NCBI RefSeq assembly: GCF_000808015.1
Contig: NZ_JWHR01000079.1
Span: 1 to 64,000, forward strand
Reading direction: 5' to 3'
Length of the DNA stretch: 64,000 bases
From: Terrisporobacter othiniensis
GTDB taxonomy: Bacteria; Bacillota; Clostridia; Peptostreptococcales; Peptostreptococcaceae
A model generated the notes under the pieces. It saw nothing but the letters and a program-made list of their open reading frames with translations. It did not search any database and was not told the origin of the DNA. A program made the position numbers and the translations under genes. Positions 1-8,923 of this stretch are shown here, in pieces; position 1 is the stretch's first letter, and each line of letters begins with the position of its first letter.

Positions 1-195
1 AATAAATTGAGTGATGATGAGTATGTATTATTTGATAGTTTGTATATAAATAAAGAAAGACCAATAAACATAATGTGTAAAATGAATATATCTAAAAGTA
101 CATATTATGATATGAAAGAGAAGTTAATATTTAAAGTTAGTGAGATAATATATCATAAGTTTATAAGAGATATGTATGATAGCTATTTATTTTAG
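1..195 (+). CDS. 3' end of a phage-type HTH regulator (partial)
   Basis: The frame is open from the first base, so the gene probably starts outside the window. The 64 visible residues include a helix-turn-helix-like stretch (NISKSTYYDMKEKL) resembling the C-terminal sigma-4-like region of ArpU-type phage late-gene regulators. A TTG at 7 could be a start but has no ribosome site visible. No other phage gene follows, so this may be the edge of a prophage or a leftover. Family assignment is inference from a short motif. Confidence 0.4.
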   Translation, partial: NKLSDDEYVLFDSLYINKERPINIMCKMNISKSTYYDMKEKLIFKVSEIIYHKFIRDMYDSYLF

Positions 196-331
196 TGTAG
201 AGGCTACTTTAAAGTTTTTTTATTATAAGCATTGAGTTGGCATTATAATATAAGAAATGCCTCAATTGTTATATAGTAAGAGTAAAAAATTGAGATTTCT
301 GATAGATAAATAAGTAATTAGGGGGATAAAA

Positions 332-667
332 ATGATAATTAAAGATAAAATAAAAGAATTTAGAATATTTATATTTATAAACATAATTTTAGCTACTGTA
401 ATTGGAACCTATGCTCAAAATATTGCCTCTTACGTAGTCGGTGATTATTCTATTAATATTGCACAATTATACTTATATATACTGACAGTCTTAACAACTC
501 TAAGCATAATATTATTCTTGATAATACCAATATTAATACATTTATTTATGAAGAAACATCAGTTAAAAGACGAATATTTATTATATATATTACTAGTTGT
601 TGATATTTCAATAGGTATTCTAACTTCTATAGGTTCAGTATTCGTATTAGCTATGAGTTGGAGATAA
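332..667 (+). CDS. Small hypothetical membrane protein
   Basis: A 111-residue protein with three hydrophobic stretches (about residues 11-30, 43-72 and 83-107) separated by short charged loops, including HLFMKKHQLKDEY between the second and third. It starts with ATG behind a GGGGG ribosome site at 320-324. I do not recognise the family. It stands alone between the phage-type fragment and the IS element, so it may be accessory cargo. Confidence 0.5.
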   Translation: MIIKDKIKEFRIFIFINIILATVIGTYAQNIASYVVGDYSINIAQLYLYILTVLTTLSIILFLIIPILIHLFMKKHQLKDEYLLYILLVVDISIGILTSIGSVFVLAMSWR

Positions 668-855
668 TAAAAACTATGTAATAATGTTAAGATAATATAA
701 ACTATATAAATTATAATTTAGAAAAAGGATTTAATGAACAATTTTAATATATTACGAACCAGAATTGTATGAGCAGCTGATGTTAGTATAAGTGTATAGA
801 CACAATTAGTTGAAATAATTATAATAGATATAGATTAGAAAGGACGTGTCTAAAA

Positions 856-1116
856 ATGGCAAGATATACAGAAGAATTTAAAAATACAATTATAGAATCA
901 TATAAATCAGGAAAATCATTAGCAGTATTACATAGCGAGTATGGCATACTAAAGTCAACAATATCTACGTGGATAAAAGATAACTCTCCAGTCTATTCAA
1001 ACTCAGAAGATGAAATGACATTAAAAGAATTAAGAGCCTTTAAAAGGGAGATATCTCAAATTAAAGAAGAAAATGAAATCTTAAAAAAGGATATGGGCAT
1101 ACTTGCAAAGAAGTAG
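856..1116 (+). CDS. IS3-family transposase OrfA
   Basis: An 86-residue DNA-binding subunit. Residues 1-45 form the HTH (RYTEEFKNTIIESYKSGKS.., STISTWIKD) and residues 55-85 a leucine-zipper-like coiled coil (KELRAFKREISQIKEENEIL). This is the usual OrfA layout. The gene contains an A AAA AAG heptamer at 1083-1089 near its end that would shift ribosomes into orfB. Intact itself, but its partner is broken. Confidence 0.85.
   Translation: MARYTEEFKNTIIESYKSGKSLAVLHSEYGILKSTISTWIKDNSPVYSNSEDEMTLKELRAFKREISQIKEENEILKKDMGILAKK
1083..1089 (+). promoter_or_regulatory. Programmed -1 frameshift heptamer of the IS element
   Basis: AAAAAAG lies in the A-AAA-AAG phase of orfA (codons TTA AAA AAG). Slipping back one base enters a frame that stays open through KKGYGHTCKEVES and joins the orfB start at 1131, as IS3 elements do to make the OrfAB transposase. 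The phase match is seen directly; activity is inferred. Confidence 0.6.
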
Positions 1117-1130
1117 AATCTATTGTTAAA

Positions 1131-1954
1131 TTGATCGATGAATTAAAAGTAAATCATAAGGTTGCATTATTGTGTAAAGTGTTAGGTATTTCAAGAAGTA
1201 CGTACTATTCTTTTAGGTACAAAAAACCTAGTAAAACATATGTTGAAAGAGCAATTTTAAAACAAGAAATTAAGTATATTTATGATGATAGTAATGGTAT
1301 TTATGGTGCGCACAATTCGATGTAAGTATAAAAAGGGTACAAAGAATTATGAGTGAATTATGGTTAAAATCAGTGATAGTAAAAAAGTTTAAGCACCATG
1401 CTACCAAAGTAAAAATAGAAGCTAAAGAGAATATTTTAAATCAAGATTTTTCAACAAACACAATAAATGAGAAGTGGGTTGGAGATATCACATACATACA
1501 CACAATAAAAGATGGCTGGTGTTATTTATCATCAGTCATGGGTTTACATACAAAAAAGATAGTAGGCTACGCCTTTGATAGGAATATGACAACGGATTTA
1601 ATAGTAAGAGCTTTAGATAATGCAGTTATAGTTCAAAAGTCCGACAAGGGCCTTATATTTCATTATGATTTAGGTTCTCAATATACGAGTTCTGATTTTA
1701 GCAACTATACATCAAAAAATAAAATGATTCAATCATTTAGTAAAAAGGGATGTCCTTATGATAATGCCTGTATAGAATCTTTTCATGCCATTTTAAAGAA
1801 AGAAGAAGTTTGTAGAGTTAAGTATTTTGATTTTGAATCTGCGAAACTAAGGTTATTTGAATATATAGAAGGTTGGTACAATAGGAAAAGAATTCATGGA
1901 GGTATTGGTTTTATATCTCCAAATGAATGCGAAAAAATAGCTAGAGCAAGTTAA
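1131..1954 (+). pseudogene. IS3-family transposase OrfB, frameshifted with a small deletion
   Basis: The first part (1131-1325) encodes the HTH_21 region up to YDDSNGIYGA, then reads out of frame to a stop. The rest continues in the +2 frame (VSIKRVQRIMSELW.. from about 1331, then from ATG 1349) with the rve integrase core. Compared with the family, about a dozen codons between GIYGA and VSIKRVQRIM are gone. The DDE residues look present (DITYI; D in HYDLGSQYTS, where the family has HSDQGSQYTS; E in CIESFHAILK). Non-functional because of the lesion. Confidence 0.8.
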
Positions 1955-2114
1955 AAATTCAATTATTTGTGTCTAAAATATTGACATAAATCCAGTTGAT
2001 AAAAATGGAGTTTTCAGATATATATTCATAAAGCAATCTATGATAGTTTTCTTCTATATTATATAGAACAGAGGTAGTTATGTCACCAGAAAATTTAATA
2101 TTTTAATAGTGTAC

Positions 2115-2140
2115 GAGTACATTAAATGATGTACTTTTTA
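2115..2140 (+). terminator. Terminator-like hairpin
   Basis: AGTACAT (2115 on) pairs with ATGTACT across a 6-base loop and is followed by TTTTTA. A closely similar hairpin (GTACATCAAATGATGTAC) ends the sensor kinase gene near 54.66 kb, so this may be the detached terminator of a lost gene. Confidence 0.45.
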
Positions 2141-2177
2141 TACATAAAGAGGTTATAAAAGATATAAAATTAAAAAG

Positions 2178-2271
2178 GTACAGCAAGTACCGCATAAATT
2201 AATAAAACTAATGGACTATTATATTTTATTGATTATATATATTTTTTATAAAGTTGGTGTGCTTGCTGTAC
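2178..2271. repeat. Separated 10-bp inverted repeat
   Basis: GTACAGCAAG at 2178-2187 is the exact reverse complement of CTTGCTGTAC at 2262-2271, enclosing about 75 AT-rich bases. It could be the ends of a tiny non-autonomous element or a long-range hairpin. No ORF lies inside. Confidence 0.35.
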
Positions 2272-2387
2272 TTGATGGGAGCTAGTAAAAATGACATTGT
2301 AACAATTAGGCATATTTTTATCACAAACTTTTAATAATATATAAAATTATATATAGACACATATATCATGTATTTTTAGTTGTAACA

Positions 2388-3416
2388 TTAAATAATATTT
2401 AATTTACATTCTTTTCTTAGCCAAGCAACTTGATCTTTAACCGTTTCTTCATAAGAACGTGCTGTATAACCAAGTTCAGTTTTTGCTTTAGTAGAATCAA
2501 AAGTATTATTTCTTGCTAAATTGTAGACAGAAAAAGTAGTCATAAGTGGTCTAGAACCTTTTTTCTTTGCTTGCTTCTCAAGAATACTAGCAAGGAAATT
2601 AGCAACTCTTAATGGAAGGAACATCTTCATCTTTTTGCAATTAGATTCTTTTTCCTGCATTTTAGAAAAATCCTTAAATGAAACTTGTTCATTGGCAAAG
2701 ATATAATACTGTCAACACTTTCCTTTATCTGATGCTAGAATTGTGCCATTAGCCAAGTCTATAACATCGCAAAGATTAAATGAACCTGAAATTCCCATTG
2801 GTATTTCTCTGTTAAGAATCTGAATTACTACTTTTGTAGTTTCTCCAACTTCAAAATCTTCTGGCCCTAATATTCCACTTGGATGAACAACACAGGTATT
2901 TAATCCTTTATTTTTTACTGCATCTAATACAGCTTGAGTAGCTATTGTTTTTGATTGACTATAACATCCAAGGACTTTATTTTCATCAAATTTACTTACT
3001 TCTTTAATTACTTCTCCCTTAGGTAGTTCAGGGATTGCACCCGTACTACTACAATAAACTCGTTTTTTACATTCTTTATGAGAAAGGCATAAATTTATAA
3101 TATTTTTTGTTCCATCAACATTTACATCTATGACTTTTTGATTATATGTAGGGTCTACAGTTACTATATTTGCTATATGAAGAACGATAGTTTTCATATC
3201 ACTGGGTACTGTAAAAAATTTTTCTAATGAATTTATGTCACATAAATTGCCTTTAAAAATAGCTACTCCTTTTGGCAAATATTCAATTGCCTTGTCATTT
3301 GGAAGAACAAAGGCTCTTACTTTATCCCCTCTCTCAATTAATTGTCTACAAATAGTACTACGAAGAAATCCTGTTGCACCTGTTACTAAATATAATATAT
3401 TACTCATTTTATTCAC
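2388..3416 (-). pseudogene. NAD-dependent epimerase/SDR (dihydroflavonol-reductase-like), nonsense-interrupted
   Basis: Reading leftwards from ATG 3416 (after AGGTGA), an extended SDR with TGATGF at the nucleotide-binding turn, YSQSK as the Tyr-x3-Lys catalytic pair, and VVHPSGILGP downstream. The frame stops at one TGA (about 2713-2715) after DKGKC and continues in the same frame as QYYIFANEQVSF to the end at 2388, about 342 codons in all. The third glycine of the TGxxGxxG motif is arginine (TGATGFLR), a second sign of decay. A GGA to TGA change would explain the stop because the family has Gly there. Selenocysteine reading was considered and rejected. Confidence 0.75.
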
Positions 3417-3576
3417 CTCATAATTTAAAATAAATTTATTATGATAAAAGAATAAAAATTTATTATTTCTTTAATGTTTGAGTTTTGTTTCTAAATTATT
3501 AATTATAAAATTTATTTGTAAGTTCTAACAATTTATAAACAATTAAAATGTATAATTAAAAAATGAGCTGAGTCAA

Positions 3577-4247
3577 GTGATAAATATATTAGTAGTAGAA
3601 GATGATATAAATTTAAATAAAATAGTTTGTTAATATCTTAATAATAATGGATACAATGCTAAAGGTTGTATTAATGCAGAAGATGCATATGAAAAGCTTT
3701 ATAATAATATGTTTGAAATAATTATTTCGGATATTATGATGCCAGGCGTAGATGGATTTGAGTTTACAAAGACTATTAGAGAAATAAATAAAAATATACC
3801 GATTTTATTTATGATTGCAAAAGACGATTTAATATCAAAGAAAAAGGGATTTTAATTAGGTATAGATGATTATATGGTAAAGCCAATCGAATTAGATGAA
3901 TTAGTATTAAGAATTAATGCCTTATGTAGACGCGCAAATATAGAGATAAATAGACATATTAATGTAGGAAACTTAGTTTTAGATGCTGATGCTATGAGTG
4001 CATAGTATGTGATGAAGAGATACCAATTACTACAAGGGAATTTAATATTATATATAAACTATTATCTTATCCAAATAAGACATTTTCAAGAGCACAATTA
4101 ATGGATGAATTTTGGGGATTAGATAGTGATAGTAATTTGCGTGCAGCAGATGTATATATTACGAAGCTTAGAGATAAGTTTTCTAACTGTGATAGTTTTG
4201 AAATAAAAACAGTAAGAGGAATTGGATATAAGGCGGTATTAAAATGA
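3577..4247 (+). pseudogene. OmpR-family response regulator, ruined
   Basis: From GTG 3577 the frame reads a receiver domain (INILVVEDDINLN.., FEIIISDIMMPGVDGFEF, a KP near DDYMVKP) and later a winged-helix DNA-binding domain (..VRGIGYKAVLK). Internal stops occur after NKIVC and after KKKGF, and the frame is lost near 4003-4010. The end overlaps the start of the kinase pseudogene (ATGA at 4244), a normal operon join. All key receiver residues survive, so the loss is recent. Confidence 0.8.
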
Positions 4248-5008
4248 TAAAAAGACTAATTATCCAGTAAGAAATACGCATTTTTCAGTTTATATTGAAT
4301 CTCTTCATACAAATGATAAATTAGATTATTTAGATATTATGATTATGGATTTTAACAAAATGGTAGAAGAACTCGGTAGTATTGAAACTTTAAAAACTGA
4401 TTTTTTCTCAAATATTTCCCATGAGATCAAAACACCTATTTCTATTATTAAAAATAGTACAGAAATATTAAAAAAAACTAATTTAGATGAAGAGGTTAGG
4501 CAAGAGTATGTATCGATAATTAATCAATCATCAACTAGATTGTCTACTTTAATTAATGATATGCTTAAAATAAATAAGTTAGAAAAATAACATATTTATC
4601 CAACTTATGAAAATTATGATTTATATAGGCAACTATCTGAATGTATATTTTAATGAAAATTTGATGGAATTAGATATTAAATTTAATAATACTAGTTCCA
4701 TAAGATTTTCTCCAAATGGAGGAAAAATAATATTAAGTCAATATTGCACTAAGAGTGAAGTTGTTGTATGCATACATGATAATGGTTGTGGAATGAGTGA
4801 GGAAACTATAAAACATATTTTTGATAAATTTTATCAAGGAGATACATCTCACTCTATGGAAGGAAATGGGTTAGGTTTAGCATTAGTAAAACGAATTTTA
4901 GAAATTCATGATGGAAGCATAGAGGTAGAAAGTAAATTAAATGAAGGGACAACATTTACTATTAAGTTCCCTATTAATATGTTAAATGAAGTAGATGATG
5001 TTTTATAA
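4244..5008 (+). pseudogene. Sensor histidine kinase, sensor domain deleted
   Basis: Starts MIKRLIIQ then stops. The input domain and membrane segments are missing; what follows is a linker, the HisKA box (FFSNISHEIKTPISI, 4339-4590), a stop, then a shortened HATPase domain (SIRFSPNGGKI, DNGCGM, GNGLGLALVKRI, 4607-5008). About 200 residues of normal N-terminus and part of the N-box are lost. Formed an operon with the regulator pseudogene just upstream. Confidence 0.8.
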
Positions 5009-5015
5009 AATGGAT

Positions 5016-5269
5016 ATGGAGAATAAAAAAAGAGTTATATAGGATATGAATATAAAGAAATTCAAGTGGATAGTAGCAAGGTTTCTATGTATATAGATAG
5101 ATATAATAATTTCGGTTGGGAAACTGATATAAATTCTAGCATTATTTCAGAAAAAGGAAACTCATTTATAAGATTAAAACGTAATCGTAAAATTATGAAT
5201 AATGTAGAATTAACTAGGTTGCAAAGAAACTTTGAGCATTGTATGAAACAAATAGATTACTTTAATTAA
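5016..5269 (+). pseudogene. Small YEYK-family protein, frameshifted at an A run
   Basis: ATG 5016 begins MENKKR.. and stops at once, while the frame one base over reads KKSYIGYEYKEIQV then SMYIDRYNNFGWETD.. to 5269. Adding one A to the A7 run at 5025-5031 would join them into an 84-residue protein. It shares YEYKxIxV..(M/E)YIDxYxxxGW with the next gene, so the two are tandem paralogues. The function is unknown. Confidence 0.55.
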
Positions 5270-5369
5270 TAAATTAATAATTCTTAAACATTTCTTTTAA
5301 AAAACAGCAATATAAGATTGTCATAATTAAGTTAATAAATCACTTATAGAAAAGGAATGGTAAATATAT

Positions 5370-5588
5370 ATGAAAAGTAATAAATCTGTTGATTATGAAT
5401 ATAAAACAATAAGAGTAAATAAAAATCAAGAAAGAGAATATATAGATGCTTATCAGCGAAAAGGATGGGCTGTAGTAGAGCGTAAATCTAAAAAGTTTAA
5501 AATTTATTGGTCATTATTAAATCTTTCACTTGCACAAATATCTAGTTTTTCAGAAAGTTATTTTACAGAAATGATTAATAATAAATAA
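5370..5588 (+). CDS. Small YEYK-family hypothetical protein
   Basis: A 72-residue protein beginning MKSNKSVDYEYKTIRV, with YIDAYQRKGWAVVER in the middle. The N-terminal 40 residues resemble the preceding frameshifted gene; the C-terminus (WSLLNLSLAQISSF) does not, so its tail may have been altered. Ribosome site AAAGGAATGG is weak. Function unknown; the aromatic YEYK and GW motifs recall DUF4177-type small proteins, but I cannot assign it. Confidence 0.5.
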   Translation: MKSNKSVDYEYKTIRVNKNQEREYIDAYQRKGWAVVERKSKKFKIYWSLLNLSLAQISSFSESYFTEMINNK

Positions 5589-5740
5589 AGTTTAACACTT
5601 CCAATGAAAACTCTTATTTTAAGAATTTTATATACATAATTATACTAGTATACTAGATTGATTAATATTATTGTTTGAATACTTAATCATAGAGAGTTTA
5701 TTCATATTCTTTCTTATATAAAACATTTTAAATAACTAGA

Positions 5741-6574
5741 TTATTTATATTTTTTTATCTCGTTGTAATATTCCTTTGGCGTAATTCCAAATTCTTTTTT
5801 AAAGGCGCGGAATAAATTATTATAACTTCCAATTCCACAAATTTGTGAAATATCTGTTAAGGAATAGTCTTCTTCTATAAGCCTTTTACACAAGTCTAAT
5901 TTAGTTTTTACTATATAACGATGTAATGTCAACCCTGTGGCCTTTTTGAATTCTCTTGATATGTGAAATTTACTAACATAAAATTCTTTTTCAAGATGAT
6001 CAAGGGAAATTTCTTCTGTAATGTGGTTGTTAATATATGCAAAAATATCATCAATTAAAAATGGTTTACTTTTTTTAGCTTTTTGTTTTGGGTCTGCATA
6101 TATACATGACCTAAGTATTAGAACTAGAACTATTGACAGTGTATTTTTAATATACAGATTATCAGCAAATTTATAATTTTCTTCTTTTATATACACAAGT
6201 TTTTTTAATATATTTTTTATTAACATATTAGTTTCTGTGTTTGCATCTATTACTGTACATTCAAAAGGTACAGTATTAAAACTTTTAGCTAAATCCACTT
6301 CTTCATCTGATAATTTATTTAGTAATTCTACGGTAATGGCTAGCTCATATATTACAAGAGATTTCTTTGATTTTGATTCAATATCAATTTTATTATTAGG
6401 GCTTATTAAAATAATACTATCAGTGCTACATATTTGATATTTGTTCTTTAGTTTTACATAACAATCACCTGACAATATAAATAATATTTTATAATATTTA
6501 TTTGATTTAATTTTTTTAGTTTTTATATTATCAAATTTAATTTCGCTTACAAAATAATCTTTTCTATCAAGCAT
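5741..6574 (-). CDS. AraC-family transcriptional regulator
   Basis: 277 residues. The N-terminal half (about 1-160) looks like a cupin sensor domain (FILSGDCYVKLKNKYQICSTDSIILISP). The C-terminal 100 residues form the double HTH of the family (ISLDHLEKEFYVSKFHISREFKK, then YSLTDISQICGIGSYNNLFRAFKKEFGITPKEYY). It is divergent from the symporter-esterase-reductase genes starting at 6749, with 174 bases between, and most likely controls them in response to the transported compound or its product. Confidence 0.9.
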   Translation of the reverse strand: MLDRKDYFVSEIKFDNIKTKKIKSNKYYKILFILSGDCYVKLKNKYQICSTDSIILISPNNKIDIESKSKKSLVIYELAITVELLNKLSDEEVDLAKSFNTVPFECTVIDANTETNMLIKNILKKLVYIKEENYKFADNLYIKNTLSIVLVLILRSCIYADPKQKAKKSKPFLIDDIFAYINNHITEEISLDHLEKEFYVSKFHISREFKKATGLTLHRYIVKTKLDLCKRLIEEDYSLTDISQICGIGSYNNLFRAFKKEFGITPKEYYNEIKKYK

Positions 6575-6748
6575 TAATCCCCACCCTTTTTATATTTTAG
6601 TCAATACATCAATTTTTGTTAATATTATATCAATATATGAATATAATTTTATTTTACAATATGACATAATAAAATTACAGATAAATCTTATAACTTTATT
6701 AAATTTATTTGTGATAATTTTATTTAACTATAATTAAGGAGGCAACTT

Positions 6749-8113
6749 ATGCAAAGGTTTTCAATGAAGGACAAGATAGGGTATACCCTGGGTGATTTGG
6801 GGTGTTGTTGTACAGAACAGTTTAGAGCTATGTTTTTAACAGTATTTTATACATTAGTTTTAAAAGTAAATCCTATACATGTAGGTACAATTATGCTAAT
6901 AACTAAATTTTGGGATGCTATTAATGATCCTATAATCGGAGCAATTATAGAGTCTCGCAAAGCAAAACCTGGTAAAAAATTCATACCTTGGATTCGCACA
7001 TTTTCAATACCATGTGCAATACTAATGTGTATTGGATTTATAAATGTTTCTAATTTAGATTATGGTTTAAGATTAGCTTATATTTTAATTACTTATGTTT
7101 TATATGAAGCTATGTATACTTGTGTAAATGTTCCATTTGGATCATTATCAAGTGTTATGACAGACGATGTTGACCACCGTACAGACTTATCAAGATATAG
7201 AAGTTTAGGTGGAACTATATTTATGACTGTTATAGTTATTGTTGGACCACTATTCTTATATAAAGATAATGTACCTGTTCCTTCAAACTTTTTACTATTA
7301 GCTATTATTTGTGCTTGTGTAAGCGTTTTCTGTTTACAAGTTACATCTGTATGGTGTAAAGAACGTGTTGAATTACCTCATGTAGAAAATGAGAAATTTA
7401 ATTATTTTGAAGTATTAAAAAACATTTCAAAAAATAGAGCTTTATTTGGCGTTATAATTGCTAGTTTGGTTGGTATGATATCAGCTAGTGTTGTTAATGG
7501 ATTAAATACTTATTTATTTAAAGATTATTTTGGAAATGTACAAATAATGGCTGTGTCAGGAATGTTGAGTACAATTTATTCAATAATCACATTTGTTGGA
7601 ACTAAATTTGTTGCTAATAAATTTGGTAAAAAAGAATGGTGTATGTATGGTGCTGGTTTTGCTGCAATAGTATATGGAGTTTTATTTTTCTTCCCAATAG
7701 ATAATCCAATGATGTTTATAGTAATCAATGGTGTTTGCTATATAGGCGCTTCTGGTTTCCAAATACTAATTTGGGCTATGGTAAATGATTCAATAGATTA
7801 TCAAGAGTTAAAAACAGGAACTCGTAATGAAAGTATGATTTACTCTACATATTCATTTTTTAGAAAGCTTGCTGCTGCTTTAAGTGCAAGTTTAAGTAGT
7901 TTTATACTTGCATTTATAGGATACAATGTACATGCTTCAACTCAAACTGCAGAAGTTGTTTCGAATCTTTGGAAAGCGTATACAGGGATTTATTCAGTAG
8001 GGTACATAATAGCAATATTAGCCTTATTCTTTATATATCCATTAACTAAGAGAAAAACTCAAGAAATGTTAGAAGAATTATCAATTAGGAGAAAAGATAT
8101 GAAAAATGTTTAA
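6749..8113 (+). CDS. GPH-family cation symporter (MFS superfamily)
   Basis: 454 residues, about twelve hydrophobic helices. The start (MKDKIGYTLGDLGCC) and the DxxNDPxxGxxxE segment (KFWDAINDPIIGAIIESRK) are typical of the glycoside-pentoside-hexuronide:cation symporters (MelB/UidB-like). Good ribosome site AAGGAGG. It is the first gene of a three-gene unit with an esterase and an enoate-reductase-like enzyme. GPH members carry sugars and conjugated aromatic or glucuronide compounds; the substrate here may be the ester the next enzyme cleaves, which is inference. Confidence 0.88.
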   Translation: MQRFSMKDKIGYTLGDLGCCCTEQFRAMFLTVFYTLVLKVNPIHVGTIMLITKFWDAINDPIIGAIIESRKAKPGKKFIPWIRTFSIPCAILMCIGFINVSNLDYGLRLAYILITYVLYEAMYTCVNVPFGSLSSVMTDDVDHRTDLSRYRSLGGTIFMTVIVIVGPLFLYKDNVPVPSNFLLLAIICACVSVFCLQVTSVWCKERVELPHVENEKFNYFEVLKNISKNRALFGVIIASLVGMISASVVNGLNTYLFKDYFGNVQIMAVSGMLSTIYSIITFVGTKFVANKFGKKEWCMYGAGFAAIVYGVLFFFPIDNPMMFIVINGVCYIGASGFQILIWAMVNDSIDYQELKTGTRNESMIYSTYSFFRKLAAALSASLSSFILAFIGYNVHASTQTAEVVSNLWKAYTGIYSVGYIIAILALFFIYPLTKRKTQEMLEELSIRRKDMKNV

Positions 8114-8140
8114 AATATAGAAAGTTATAGGAGAACAGAA

Positions 8141-8902
8141 ATGGTTAAATTAATAGAAATAAAAAATAGAAAAAATAAAATATTAAGAGGGGTACTTACT
8201 CTTCCTGATAATATAGAAAATCCTCTCATAGTGCTAAATCTGCATGGATTTGGAGGTAGTATGTCAGGCTACAAGTATGCACATACTCATTTGTCCAGAG
8301 TACTTGAATCTAATGGTTTTGGTTGTGCTAGGTTTGATTTTTATGGTTGTGGAGAAAGTGATGGAGAATTTGAAGAAATGACTTTCACTGGACTTATAGA
8401 AGATGCCATAGATATGTACAACTATCTAGTTGATTGTAAATTAACAACTGCTGACAGGATAATATTATCTGGTCATAGTATGGGTGGATATGTAGCTTCT
8501 TGTGTAGCTCCAAAGTTGCAACCTATAGGTCTAATTCTTATGTGCCCTGGTGGTGGTATGTGGTATGGTTGTAAAGAGCGTGCTGATGGATTAAAGGCAC
8601 AATCTATGCAATATGCTGATATGGAAGGTTTAAAATTTAATATTGATTTTAATTATGATTTATACAACTATGAGCCATTCTCTAATGCCATGGGTTATGA
8701 TAAAGATGTTGTAATTATAAGAGGTACTGAAGATAAATTAGTTGATAATCGTGCTTGTCAGGCTTATTTAAATTGTTATAACAGTGACAAGTCAATCTAT
8801 GTAGAAATTGAAGGCGGAGATCATAATTTCGCCAATATAAAATCTAAAAAAGAATGTGAAGATGCAATTATTAATTTTTGTAAATTGATTAATAGTAAAT
8901 AA
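8141..8902 (+). CDS. Alpha/beta hydrolase, feruloyl/cinnamoyl-esterase-like
   Basis: 253 residues, cytoplasmic (no signal peptide). The catalytic triad appears as S113 in GHSMGG, D198 in RGTEDKLV and H228 in GGDHNF; the oxyanion segment is HGFGG at 35-39. The stretch DFYGCGESDGEFEEMT resembles that of Est1E-type feruloyl esterases of rumen and gut bacteria. Placed 27 bases after the symporter and 21 before the flavin reductase, so co-transcribed. A hydroxycinnamate ester is a plausible substrate, but other small esters remain possible. Confidence 0.8.
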   Translation: MVKLIEIKNRKNKILRGVLTLPDNIENPLIVLNLHGFGGSMSGYKYAHTHLSRVLESNGFGCARFDFYGCGESDGEFEEMTFTGLIEDAIDMYNYLVDCKLTTADRIILSGHSMGGYVASCVAPKLQPIGLILMCPGGGMWYGCKERADGLKAQSMQYADMEGLKFNIDFNYDLYNYEPFSNAMGYDKDVVIIRGTEDKLVDNRACQAYLNCYNSDKSIYVEIEGGDHNFANIKSKKECEDAIINFCKLINSK

Positions 8903-8923
8903 ACTAATTAAGGAGGAATTAAT

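Larger units (their letters stand above)
781..1986 (+). mobile_element. IS3-family insertion sequence (IS150-like), damaged
   Basis: Two overlapping transposase frames (orfA, orfB) are flanked by imperfect inverted ends: the left end near 781 runs TGTTAGTATA..TAGACACAA and the right end, read in reverse from 1986, runs TGTCAATATTTTAGACACAA. The length (about 1.2 kb) is slightly short for the family, which agrees with an internal deletion in orfB near 1325. No target duplication was identified with confidence. The element looks unable to transpose by itself. Confidence 0.65.
1987..2387. other. Intergenic region between the IS and the epimerase pseudogene
   Basis: About 400 bases with no credible ORF. 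It holds a short terminator-like hairpin (2115-2140) and a separated 10-bp inverted repeat (2178-2187 with 2262-2271). Very AT-rich otherwise. Confidence 0.6.

Noticed and set aside
2700..2720. In-frame TGA in the epimerase as a selenocysteine codon, given the selenium genes at 48-50 kb
   Set aside because: The family has Gly at this place, not a redox residue, no convincing stem-loop follows the TGA, and the NAD-binding motif is also mutated.
6729..6734. TATAAT just before the GPH symporter as its -10 box
   Set aside because: It touches the ribosome site, which would leave no leader, and no -35 stands at the right distance.
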